From NCBI GenBank assembly GCA_900769955.1, contig CAAGIP010000069.1, positions 1 to 14,590 of the forward strand: a stretch of 14,590 nucleotides of DNA, given 5' to 3'. Each line of letters begins with the position of its first letter. The stretch's first letter is position 1. The stretch comes from Spirochaetia bacterium (GTDB lineage Bacteria > Spirochaetota > Spirochaetia > Sphaerochaetales > Sphaerochaetaceae). Under the pieces are notes generated by a model, which searched no databases, was not told the DNA's origin, and worked only from the letters and a program-made list of their open reading frames with translations. A program made the position numbers and the translations under genes. Below, piece by piece: positions 5,233 to 12,436 of the stretch.

Positions 5233-6456
5233 TTAAAGCGTGAATGAACCGTTTTCCATTATTACGTGCACGCTTCCGTCATAGCCTGTCGCCGTGATCT
5301 TCATGTCCTGGCTTCCGACCATGAAGTCAGTGTGCATGAGTGATGTGTTTATTCCCATTTCATGGAGGGATTCATCCGTAACGGCTGCTTCGCTTCCTTT
5401 GATGCACTCGGGATAACCTGAGCCCAGGGCAATGTGACATGATGCGTTTTCATCGATGAGGATTGAGCCGAAGACGAGTCCTGTCTGGCTTATGGGTGCA
5501 AGCGTGTCGACAAGGGCAACTTCACCGATACGGGATGCACCTTCATCGATCGCAAGGTACTTCCTGATTATCTCTTCACCTTTTTTTGCACTTACATCGA
5601 TTACCTTTCCCTCATGGAAGGTGAACCTTACATGTTCGGTTGTTTCATTCATCACGTTCACTGGACGGGTTGTGGTGATGTATCCTTCCGCAGTGTACAT
5701 GTCAGGAGTAGTGAAAAGCTCTTCTGTCGGGAGGTTTGGAAAGAAGCTCTTACCGTCGGGAGTTTTCGATGCACCGCCCTCAAAGGTCGCATTATCCCTG
5801 AGTCCTATCGTGAAATCGGTGATGGATGATTCATAGTGAAGGCTCTTAATCTTCAGCGCATTGAGTTTTTTCCGTCTTTCCTTAACGACTGTGTCAAACT
5901 CATTCCAGGCATCGAGGTAATCATCACGGTCGATTCTGAGTACCTTTGCAAGGAGTGCTGCAAGGTCATCTTCGGTTTTCCCTTCTCCGAGCAGGTTTTC
6001 AGCCCACCTGGGACCGGGGGCACATGTAACACACCAGGCAAGCTCATTGGACATGTATCTGTCGGAAGACTTCTTCGTGGCTGCCCTGAAGGTCTTCTGG
6101 ATAAGGGCCATTTTGTCAGGATCTCCCTTTTCCTGACCGATCCTGTCCTCGTTGCTGTCTATCCTGATGTTCACATAGCCATCTGATGCCCTTTCGTCTG
6201 CAGCGGCTTTGACGAATTCAGGGATGAAGGAAACTTCATCATCACTCTGATGCCTTGACCTTACTGCATCGAGGTCGGGATCCATCACGTCGATCACGAC
6301 GTATGATGCACCCATCTCATAGGCCTTCTTTGCCATGTGCCTTGCGTAGGGATATACGGAAGGACCTACCGCGATCCTGACCTTCTCGCCCTTTCTGAGT
6401 GCGACACCCTTGGTGAGAATGAGCTCTGAAAGCCTCTCAGCGTATTTTTCGTTCAT
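5233..6456 (-). CDS. M29 family aminopeptidase, active-site residues intact
   Basis: M29 (AmpS/AmpT/PepS type) enzymes are cytoplasmic metallo-aminopeptidases that release N-terminal residues from peptides using two metal ions. The 407-aa length is normal. The metal-site pattern is complete: glutamate in PNLPTEELFTTPD (E245), glutamate in GEVALVD (E312), histidine and tyrosine in CHIALGSGYP (H341, Y348), and histidine and aspartate in MHTDFMVG (H375, D377). The ATG at 6456 is preceded by AAGGAG eight bases away. It is the second gene of a minus-strand operon, 18 bases after a paralogue whose metal site is degraded. The two proteins align over their length, so they arose by duplication. The end converges on coaX across a shared hairpin. 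Confidence 0.93.
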   Translation of the reverse strand: MNEKYAERLSELILTKGVALRKGEKVRIAVGPSVYPYARHMAKKAYEMGASYVVIDVMDPDLDAVRSRHQSDDEVSFIPEFVKAAADERASDGYVNIRIDSNEDRIGQEKGDPDKMALIQKTFRAATKKSSDRYMSNELAWCVTCAPGPRWAENLLGEGKTEDDLAALLAKVLRIDRDDYLDAWNEFDTVVKERRKKLNALKIKSLHYESSITDFTIGLRDNATFEGGASKTPDGKSFFPNLPTEELFTTPDMYTAEGYITTTRPVNVMNETTEHVRFTFHEGKVIDVSAKKGEEIIRKYLAIDEGASRIGEVALVDTLAPISQTGLVFGSILIDENASCHIALGSGYPECIKGSEAAVTDESLHEMGINTSLMHTDFMVGSQDMKITATGYDGSVHVIMENGSFTL

Positions 6457-6474
6457 ATTTTTTTCTCCTTCTGT

Positions 6475-7629
6475 TCAGAACAGCATGATGCCGTCTTCCA
6501 TAAGTGTGATGTAACGGCCGTCTTCAGTATATGCCCTGATTTCGGTTTCCTTCTCTCCGAGGGGAAGTGCCAGACGGACGAATGAAGTGTTCACTCCGTC
6601 AGCTTTGAGTTCCTCATCGCTTCCCGGCTTTACTGCTTCGGGTGTGATTCCTCCGAAGGCAATGGACGTGGTCCTCATCTGGTCGATGGAGGGGATGCCG
6701 GATGAGACACTGAGGCGTGATACGGGTGTGTATCCGTCAGCAAGCACAAGCTCTCCGACTCTTCCGCTTTCCTCATCGATGCTTAGATACTTTGTGGCAT
6801 GCCGGGCACCGTCCTCAACTGAGAATGCCGTGATCCTTCCATCCTTTACTGTTATTTCCGCATCCTGGAAAACCCTGTCAAAGAGGCGGAATGGGTAGGT
6901 GGTACGGAAAGTGCCTTCCCCAGAGAACTCATCAAGTGCGATGACAGTGTCCTCTGCCGGGGAGGAAGGCTCAAAGCTCCTTCCGTCACGGAGACAGGAA
7001 AGGGTTCCCGTGATCTTTGCCCTCCTGTTTTTCTTCAGGTGGAGGTCACATGAAGGACCTTTGATGTATATGTCCGTTATCTTCTCATCCTCAAGACGCT
7101 TTCTTCTCGACTTATGGATCTCATCCTGAATCATCAAATCGATTCCTTCCTTATCAAGCGAAAGCATTTCCGAGATCATGAGCCAGAGGGAGTCTGTGGT
7201 GGATCCGGGACCGAAGACGAACTCGGCCCAGGAAGCGGTTGGCACGTACACTGTTGCCCAGGGCACGCTTATCTCTCTGTCCGTTATTACCGGTTCACTG
7301 ATAAGACGGTACTCCTGCAATTCCTTTGCATTCAGTTCACTTTCCTCAAGGGCCCTGTAGGCAGGAAACGATGCAAGGTGGACCATGACCGTACGGCCTA
7401 AGGCTCCTGACTGAAAGTCGGGATCTATTTGCTCAACGGTCTCTACCTTTCCGTCCTTAATGTACACTAGCTGTACTGGTGCTCCGGTAGCTTCAGCGGC
7501 CATCTTCGAAAGCGTTCCCGCAAACCCGAGAGTATCCTCAGTGCAGTTGACGGTAAGACGTTCTCCCTGCTCCAGCCTGAGCTGTCTTTTTATGATGTAT
7601 GATGCATATCTTTCTGATATCGTGTTCAT
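6475..7629 (-). CDS. M29 aminopeptidase paralogue with lost metal ligands (likely pseudoenzyme)
   Basis: This 384-aa protein (start taken at ATG 7629, MNTISERYASYI, which lines up with the start of the neighbouring M29 enzyme) aligns with its operon partner throughout. A TTG 18 bases upstream is an alternative start. The first two glutamates are kept (SPAED, about E226; GELVLAD, about E293). The histidine and tyrosine of HIALGSGY are replaced in SIAFGGIT (S322, T329), and the HTD pair reads RLA (R352, A354). Four of the six residues expected at the metal and catalytic site are thus changed, while the reading frame, length and fold-forming blocks are intact. It is probably not an active aminopeptidase of the usual type. 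It could be a structural or regulatory partner of the active enzyme (M29 enzymes form dimers) or bind another ligand. No clear SD precedes the start. Confidence 0.85.
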   Translation of the reverse strand: MNTISERYASYIIKRQLRLEQGERLTVNCTEDTLGFAGTLSKMAAEATGAPVQLVYIKDGKVETVEQIDPDFQSGALGRTVMVHLASFPAYRALEESELNAKELQEYRLISEPVITDREISVPWATVYVPTASWAEFVFGPGSTTDSLWLMISEMLSLDKEGIDLMIQDEIHKSRRKRLEDEKITDIYIKGPSCDLHLKKNRRAKITGTLSCLRDGRSFEPSSPAEDTVIALDEFSGEGTFRTTYPFRLFDRVFQDAEITVKDGRITAFSVEDGARHATKYLSIDEESGRVGELVLADGYTPVSRLSVSSGIPSIDQMRTTSIAFGGITPEAVKPGSDEELKADGVNTSFVRLALPLGEKETEIRAYTEDGRYITLMEDGIMLF

Positions 7630-7692
7630 GAGGGTGAGTATAATCAATAGGGAGAAATTATGCCAGCTTCGATTTTTTTTCTTAAAACCATG

Positions 7693-7721
7693 TTGACATA
7701 AAATCCCAAATGGGGTAATGT
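7693..7721 (+). promoter_or_regulatory. Promoter of tRNA-Gly and perhaps the PUR gene
   Basis: A perfect TTGACA (7693-7698) and TAATGT (7716-7721) are exactly 17 bases apart, and the tRNA starts 12 bases after the -10. It is the best promoter match in the window and faces away from the M29 operon. Confidence 0.65.
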
Positions 7722-7732
7722 CCTGATTGTTC

Positions 7733-7804
<72 letters not shown>

Positions 7805-7835
7805 TTTTTTTATACCCTTAAGGAAGGTCTTGAAT

Positions 7836-8093
7836 ATGGGACAGCGTGGTGAGTTATATTCCTCTAAATGCGTGACGGGAGACAGAACGTACTTCTTCAA
7901 CGTAAAGGAAAACATGTATGGCGATCTCTACCTCAACATCGTGGAGAGTAAGCCAACCGAGAACGGAAAATTCCTCAGACAGTCGGTACTTGTTTATCAG
8001 GAAGACATCGGGGAATTCATCAAGGAAATGCAGAAGTCTCTGGATTACCTGAAACTTCATGCGAAAAAGAGTGTTAAGAGAGAGGACGAGTAG
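7836..8093 (+). CDS. PUR-domain DNA/RNA-binding protein (BpuR-like, DUF3276)
   Basis: The 85-aa product starts MGQRGELYSSKCVTGDRTYF and continues FNVKENMYGDLYLNIVES, which I recognise as the PUR-alpha-like family (DUF3276) whose best known member is BpuR of Borrelia burgdorferi, a nucleic-acid-binding regulator. It forms one PUR repeat (beta strands, then the helix DIGEFIKEMQKSLDYLKLHA) and should dimerise; the tail KKSVKREDE is charged. ATG 7836 is chosen because AGGAAGG lies eight bases before it; the TTG at 7830 is too close to the SD. No separate promoter is evident between tRNA-Gly and this gene, so it may be expressed by read-through. A hairpin spans its stop codon. I recall BpuR, RNase HII and SMC as neighbours in Borrelia, an order kept here with one inserted gene. 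Confidence 0.9.
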   Translation: MGQRGELYSSKCVTGDRTYFFNVKENMYGDLYLNIVESKPTENGKFLRQSVLVYQEDIGEFIKEMQKSLDYLKLHAKKSVKREDE

Positions 8094-8103
8094 TCCTCTT
8101 TTT
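8077..8103 (+). terminator. Hairpin over the stop codon of the PUR gene
   Basis: AGAGGAC (8081-8087) pairs perfectly with GTCCTCT (8093-8099) around a 5-base loop, with four weaker outer pairs, and the 3' side ends in TTTTT. The PUR stop TAG lies at the loop/3'-arm border. It has the form of a rho-independent terminator or attenuator, yet the ZIP gene begins right after it. Confidence 0.55.
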
Positions 8104-8109
8104 GTGTTT

Positions 8110-8868
8110 ATGGGATATGCTTTTCTGCTTTCACTGCTTGCCGGCCTTTCAACGGCAGCAGGCGGCCTCCTTCCCCTTTTTCAGAAGAAGGTCAGTTCTT
8201 CGTTTTTATGCTTTTCGCTTGGCCTTTCCGCAGGTGTCATGGTCTACGTTTCCTTCATGGAAATCCTTCCTGAAAGCATGCACATGCTTGAAGGTGTTTT
8301 CGGAGGAAGGCTTTCTGGCCTCATCGCGCTCGGATGCTTCTTCCTCGGCATGTTCTTCATTGCAATGATAGACCGTTTTGTCCCGGAAGAGGAAAATCCC
8401 CATGAGTTCGGCCGTGAATTCTCACTTCAGAAGATGGGCCTTTTTTCCGCGCTTGTAATTGCGATCCACAACTTCCCGGAAGGTCTTGCAACGTTTCTGA
8501 CTGCATATGAGGATCCCTCACAGGGAATTTCAATCGCGATCGCGATCGCGCTTCACAACATCCCTGAGGGTATTACCGTGGCAGCGCCGATCTACCATGC
8601 AACCGGAAAGAAGGGGAAGGCGTTCGCAATGAGCCTTTTATCGGGAATTGCAGAGCCAGTGGGGGCACTTGTCGGCTTCCTGCTGCTTAAGACGCTCTTT
8701 TCAACAGATATACTTGCATATGTTTATGCGGCAGTTGCGGGAATAATGATATACCTTTCATTTGACGAGATCCTGCCCACTGCGGAAACCTACGGAAAAC
8801 ATCACCTTGTCATCTGGGGCGTGCTCATTGGCATGTTCATAATGGGAGTGTCTCTTGCGCTGCTGTAG
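8110..8868 (+). CDS. ZIP family metal transporter
   Basis: ZIP proteins of the ZupT type carry zinc and other divalent metals into the cytoplasm across the inner membrane. From ATG 8110 the product is 252 aa with about eight membrane segments (roughly 3-25, 33-53, 70-90, 108-133, 139-165, 172-195, 200-222, 232-252). The two metal-binding motifs are HNFPEG (120-125) in TM4 and HNIPEG (149-154) in TM5. The short loop after TM3 has only one histidine (VPEEENPHEFGREF), unlike histidine-rich ZIPs. The start is uncertain: in-frame ATG 8059, GTG 8071 and GTG 8104 also exist, and no SD lies close to 8104 or 8110. I prefer 8110 because the first membrane segment follows directly. It follows the PUR gene across a terminator-like hairpin. 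Its 3' end overlaps the end of rnhB by 32 bases. Confidence 0.9.
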   Translation: MGYAFLLSLLAGLSTAAGGLLPLFQKKVSSSFLCFSLGLSAGVMVYVSFMEILPESMHMLEGVFGGRLSGLIALGCFFLGMFFIAMIDRFVPEEENPHEFGREFSLQKMGLFSALVIAIHNFPEGLATFLTAYEDPSQGISIAIAIALHNIPEGITVAAPIYHATGKKGKAFAMSLLSGIAEPVGALVGFLLLKTLFSTDILAYVYAAVAGIMIYLSFDEILPTAETYGKHHLVIWGVLIGMFIMGVSLALL

Positions 8869-9466
8869 AAACCTTCTTAAGGTGGAAGCTTTTCCTGTGG
8901 CATGGGGAAAGACCGTACTTCATTATCGCTTCCTGATGCTCCTTTGAGGGGTATCCTTTGTTCTTTATGAAGTTGTAGACGGGATACTCCTTATCGAGCT
9001 CATCCATATAGCGGTCCCTTGCTGTCTTTGCCAGGATCGAGGCCGCCATGATCTCATGGATCTTGTCATCCCCTTTGACGACGGTCTCTATTTCCACATC
9101 AGTTTTCATGAACTTCTTGGGAGACCTGTTGCCGTCAACCATCAGACGGTCGACATGTACCTTCTCATTCACGTCCTCAAAGGCCAGTGCCATGGCCTTC
9201 AGGGCGGCATTGAGGATGTTTATTTCATCGATTTCCTCATTTGATATGAACCTTATGCTCCAGGCTAGTGCCTTTTCCTTAATCACTTTCTCAGCTTCCA
9301 GAAGCTGCTTATGGGAAAGCTTCTTGCTGTCTGCAAGGATATAAGAGGGAAAGTCATCGGGAAGTACGACTGCGGCGGCAGTCACGGGACCTGCCAGCGG
9401 GCCGCGTCCCGCTTCATCGGTGCCGCATATTGTGCGCGGAGTTTCAAAAGAGAATAATTCTTCCAT
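8837..9466 (-). CDS. rnhB: Ribonuclease HII
   Basis: RNase HII cuts the RNA strand of RNA-DNA hybrids and removes single ribonucleotides from DNA. The start at ATG 9466 gives 209 aa, the usual size; an in-frame ATG at 9502 would add 12 residues unlike the family. The signature GTDEAGRGPLAGPV holds catalytic D17 and E18. MVDGN gives D111, KGDDK gives the fourth acidic residue (about D133), and AASILAKTARD is the conserved helix. DSKKLS (46-51) is also typical. It is divergent from smc and convergent with the ZIP gene, overlapping its end. No SD is seen; a candidate promoter leaves only a very short leader. Confidence 0.95.
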   Translation of the reverse strand: MEELFSFETPRTICGTDEAGRGPLAGPVTAAAVVLPDDFPSYILADSKKLSHKQLLEAEKVIKEKALAWSIRFISNEEIDEINILNAALKAMALAFEDVNEKVHVDRLMVDGNRSPKKFMKTDVEIETVVKGDDKIHEIMAASILAKTARDRYMDELDKEYPVYNFIKNKGYPSKEHQEAIMKYGLSPCHRKSFHLKKVSTAAQETLPL

Positions 9467-9479
9467 TTTCGTTTCAAAA

Positions 9480-9509
9480 ATGATAGATTGACTCTGACTC
9501 ATTCGTCAA
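9480..9509 (-). promoter_or_regulatory. Candidate promoter of rnhB
   Basis: On the minus strand TTGACG (9504-9509) and TATCAT (9480-9485) are 18 bases apart, and the -10 ends 13 bases before ATG 9466. The -35 overlaps the SD of smc on the opposite strand. If used, it favours the 9466 start over 9502. Confidence 0.4.
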
Positions 9510-9520
9510 GGAGATTGAAT

Positions 9521-12316
9521 TTGTTCCTAAAGTGTCTTGATATAACGGGTTTCAAGAGTTTTGCCGATAAGACCCACATCGATTTTGCCGATGGCATCAC
9601 ATCACTGCTCGGACCCAACGGGTGCGGAAAGTCAAATATCGTCGACTCCATCAAATGGGTTCTGGGAGAACAGTCCACGAAGACACTGAGGGCCGGGAAG
9701 ATGGAAGATGTCATCTTCAACGGAACTGATAAGAGAAAGCCTCTTTCATATGCTGAGGTCGCCCTTACGATTGACAACAGCGAGAAACACCTTCCCACCG
9801 ACCTCACGGAGGTCGAGATAAAGCGGCGTGTTTTCCGCTCAGGCGAAAGTGAATATTATATCAACAAAAACAGGTGCCTTTTAAAGAATATCAGGGAGCT
9901 CTTCTTCGACACCGGTGTGGGCAAAAGCGCATACTCGATCCTCGAACAGGGTAAGATCGACCAGATCCTGTCCCAGCGTCCTGAGGACAGAAGGTACATC
10001 TTCGAGGAAGCGGCCGGAATCTCACGTTTCAAGGCGGAGTGCAATGAGGCCGCGAAGAAGATCGAGAGGACCAATGAGAACATCACTCAGGCCGAGAACC
10101 TGATGAAGGTTGAGAAGAGAAGCTATGAGAGTCTCCGTACCCAGGCAGAGAAGGCGAAGAGCTACAATGAGCTGGTCAAGCGTCAGCTTGCCCTCGATGT
10201 GGACATTCACTATTCCAAGCTGAAGACATTCCTTGCGCTCAAGGATATGAGAGCTGAGCGCAATAAGAGTCTTTCATCACAGATAGCAGCGCTTCGTGCC
10301 TCCCTTGAGGATTTCAAGGTAAACATCGAGGAAGAGCAGGCCAGAATGCAGGCGGAAAGCCAGAAGTCCCATAATCTTCAGTATGCGATAAACAGGGCAG
10401 AGGAGAGCATCAACAGCCGTAATGAAAAAATTGCATACCTGGAGGGAAGCTACCGCGATTACATCAATGCGAAAAAGGATGCAGAGGCCAGGGCTGAGTC
10501 GATAAGGGCATCCCTCGAGCGTGACCGCAGTGAGCTTTCGGGCATGGAAGCAGAGCTTGATGAGAAGTATCAGATCTATTCGGAAAGCGAGAAGCAGGTG
10601 AAGCGTGCTTCCTCAATGCTTTCGGAGGACCAGGACAGGATAACAGCGCTCCGTGCAAAGTGTGATGGAGAGGAAAGAGAGGTGAGGGAGGCCGAGAGTG
10701 CCATAGAGGAGCTATCCGCAGAGCTCAGGGACACTGTCGAGCAGCTGGCACAGGAACTCGACCGTGCCCTCGGCGAGGAGTATTCCGTCTCAAGGCGTGA
10801 TGAAGCTGAGAGGGCTTTTCTTTCCATGCTTGAGAGGATCAGGGAGAAGATATTGTTTCAGCAGAAAATATCATCCTTTTCCGAAGCCGGGGATGACATC
10901 GCAGCTTCCCTTGATGAACTTAAAAATGCCTTCATCACATACAAAAAGACCATTCCTCCTTTAATGGATTCATTCCTCTCACCCGGAGGACTTCTGACCC
11001 GTAAGCGTGAGATAGCCGATAAGGAAGATTCCTTAAGAGCGTCGATCGAACGCTCGCGCGAGCGCATCAGAACGTGGAAGAATGACATAGCCGCACTTGA
11101 AGCCGAGATCGAGTCACTTCGGGAAACGATTAAAGGTATGGAAATCAGGCTTGCGACCATAAAGGCAGGAATGGACTCCTTCCGCACAGTCAAGGAGAAT
11201 CTGGAGCGCAGCATAGAGGAGAAGGAAATAAACCTCGCTGACAGTCAGAGTGCCGTCACGATCGCGGAAAACCGCATCACTGCAGTTGCGGACCAGCTCA
11301 GGGCCGCAGATAAGGAAAAGGCTGAGCTTCAGGGGGAAATAGTCCGTCTGAAGGATGAGCTCAAGGGCCTTCAGGATGAGATCTCCCTCCGTTACAGCGC
11401 GCTTTCAGCAAAGGAAAAGGAAAAGAATGACACGATAGACAGCATCAACCATCTTTCAAACGAGGTTGAGAAGAACGAGCTCTGGATAAACAATACCGAT
11501 GAGCTCATCGCGAACCTTTATGCATCGTTCTACAACACATATTCAAGAAACCTAAGGGAGTTTTCAGACCGTATGGAGGCTGAGCTGCCCGAGCAGGTAC
11601 TGCTTGAGAACGAGCTTGTCGAAGTCAAAAAGCAGCTTCAGGCGCTGGGACCGAACATCAACCACATGGCAGTTGATGAGTTCGAGGGGGCGAAGGAACG
11701 CTATGAATTCCTTCAGAAGCAGCTCGATGACATGTATAAAAGTCGCCATGACTTGGAGACGGTTCTGGAGGAAATCCAGACGAGAAGCCGTGAAATGTTC
11801 CTTACGACCTATAAGCAGATAAGCGAGAACTTCCAGCAGATGTTCCGCCGTCTCTTCGGAGGCGGAAGGGCCGAGATAACGCTTTCCGATCCTGAGAACG
11901 TGTTATCAAGCGGAATCGACATCTTTGCCCAGCCGCCCGGAAAGAAGCTCATAAGCCTGACGCTCCTCTCCGGCGGGGAACGCAGCATGACCGCGGTGGC
12001 GCTTCTCTTTGCGACTTACATGGTAAAGCCGTCCCCGTTCTGCATCCTTGATGAGATCGACGCCGCACTTGATGACAAGAACATCGGCTTCTTCCTCTCA
12101 GTGCTCGAGGACTTCTCAAAGGACAGCCAGTTCATCATCATCACCCACAACAAGCACACCGTAATGGGGTCCCAGTCACTGCTGGGTGTCACCCAGATGG
12201 AGGCGGGCGTGTCGACGACCGTAAGCTACCGCCTGGCCCGCATTGCGGGAGAGCCGGTAATCCTTAATGAGGATGATGCGGAGGTTGATTTTGACAGTGA
12301 AGGAAGGCGCACTTAG
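9521..12316 (+). CDS. smc: Chromosome partition/condensin ATPase SMC, short form
   Basis: SMC proteins fold into long coiled coils with an ABC-type head and organise the chromosome with ScpA/ScpB. The TTG at 9521 is chosen because AAGGAG lies seven bases before it and the product then begins MFLKCLDITGFKSFADKT, the standard SMC start. The 931-aa head has Walker A GPNGCGKSN (31-39), the Q-loop region YSILEQGKIDQIL (138-150), signature LLSGGERSM (815-823) and Walker B FCILDEIDAALD (840-851). Coiled coil fills about 170-440 and 495-700. The family is usually ~1150-1200 aa with a ~120-residue hinge. Here only a short non-coil segment (about 447-495, holding PPLMDSFLSPGGLL) lies midway, and I see no canonical hinge motifs. 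The frame is open throughout, so this is not a broken gene. Borrelia SMC is, from memory, also short. Confidence 0.95.
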   Translation: MFLKCLDITGFKSFADKTHIDFADGITSLLGPNGCGKSNIVDSIKWVLGEQSTKTLRAGKMEDVIFNGTDKRKPLSYAEVALTIDNSEKHLPTDLTEVEIKRRVFRSGESEYYINKNRCLLKNIRELFFDTGVGKSAYSILEQGKIDQILSQRPEDRRYIFEEAAGISRFKAECNEAAKKIERTNENITQAENLMKVEKRSYESLRTQAEKAKSYNELVKRQLALDVDIHYSKLKTFLALKDMRAERNKSLSSQIAALRASLEDFKVNIEEEQARMQAESQKSHNLQYAINRAEESINSRNEKIAYLEGSYRDYINAKKDAEARAESIRASLERDRSELSGMEAELDEKYQIYSESEKQVKRASSMLSEDQDRITALRAKCDGEEREVREAESAIEELSAELRDTVEQLAQELDRALGEEYSVSRRDEAERAFLSMLERIREKILFQQKISSFSEAGDDIAASLDELKNAFITYKKTIPPLMDSFLSPGGLLTRKREIADKEDSLRASIERSRERIRTWKNDIAALEAEIESLRETIKGMEIRLATIKAGMDSFRTVKENLERSIEEKEINLADSQSAVTIAENRITAVADQLRAADKEKAELQGEIVRLKDELKGLQDEISLRYSALSAKEKEKNDTIDSINHLSNEVEKNELWINNTDELIANLYASFYNTYSRNLREFSDRMEAELPEQVLLENELVEVKKQLQALGPNINHMAVDEFEGAKERYEFLQKQLDDMYKSRHDLETVLEEIQTRSREMFLTTYKQISENFQQMFRRLFGGGRAEITLSDPENVLSSGIDIFAQPPGKKLISLTLLSGGERSMTAVALLFATYMVKPSPFCILDEIDAALDDKNIGFFLSVLEDFSKDSQFIIITHNKHTVMGSQSLLGVTQMEAGVSTTVSYRLARIAGEPVILNEDDAEVDFDSEGRRT

Positions 12317-12320
12317 GAGA

Positions 12321-12340
12321 ATTCAGAATTGATTCTGAAT
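12321..12340. repeat. Inverted repeat between smc and ffh
   Basis: ATTCAGAAT (12321-12329) and ATTCTGAAT (12332-12340) are perfect reverse complements two bases apart, starting four bases after the smc stop. No T-run follows, so it is a poor terminator. As RNA it could fold with seven pairs and a six-base loop and protect the smc 3' end, or as DNA it could be a dyad operator site. Confidence 0.45.
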
Positions 12341-12374
12341 AAACGGACCACGAAGCAATATTATCACTCAAATA

Positions 12375-12404
12375 TTGACTAAAACCGCTTTAAGCCTGTA
12401 TAAA
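12375..12404 (+). promoter_or_regulatory. Promoter of the ffh-rpsP-khpA-rimM operon
   Basis: TTGACT (12375-12380) and TATAAA (12399-12404) are 18 bases apart, in an A+T-rich 120-base gap. The -10 ends 32 bases before the ffh ATG. Both hexamers are five of six to consensus. Confidence 0.6.
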
Positions 12405-12436
12405 GAAAAAGTTGCAATATAACTTAGGAAAGGTAC

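Noticed and set aside
5213..5236. Seven-codon ORF starting in the hairpin loop after coaX
   Set aside because: SD-to-ATG spacing is too short and the start sits in a very stable hairpin; termination is the simpler explanation.
5836..6186. 116-aa plus-strand ORF opposite the M29 gene
   Set aside because: Antisense shadow without start signals; the M29 frame carries all conserved motifs.
8533..8550. Tandem GCGATC units in the ZIP gene
   Set aside because: They encode an alternating Ile-Ala run in TM5 and are explained by codon choice; not a regulatory repeat.
11051..11064. 14-base palindrome CGCTCGCGCGAGCG in smc
   Set aside because: Lies in coding sequence for an Arg/Ser/Glu-rich coil segment and has no partner copies that I can see in the window.
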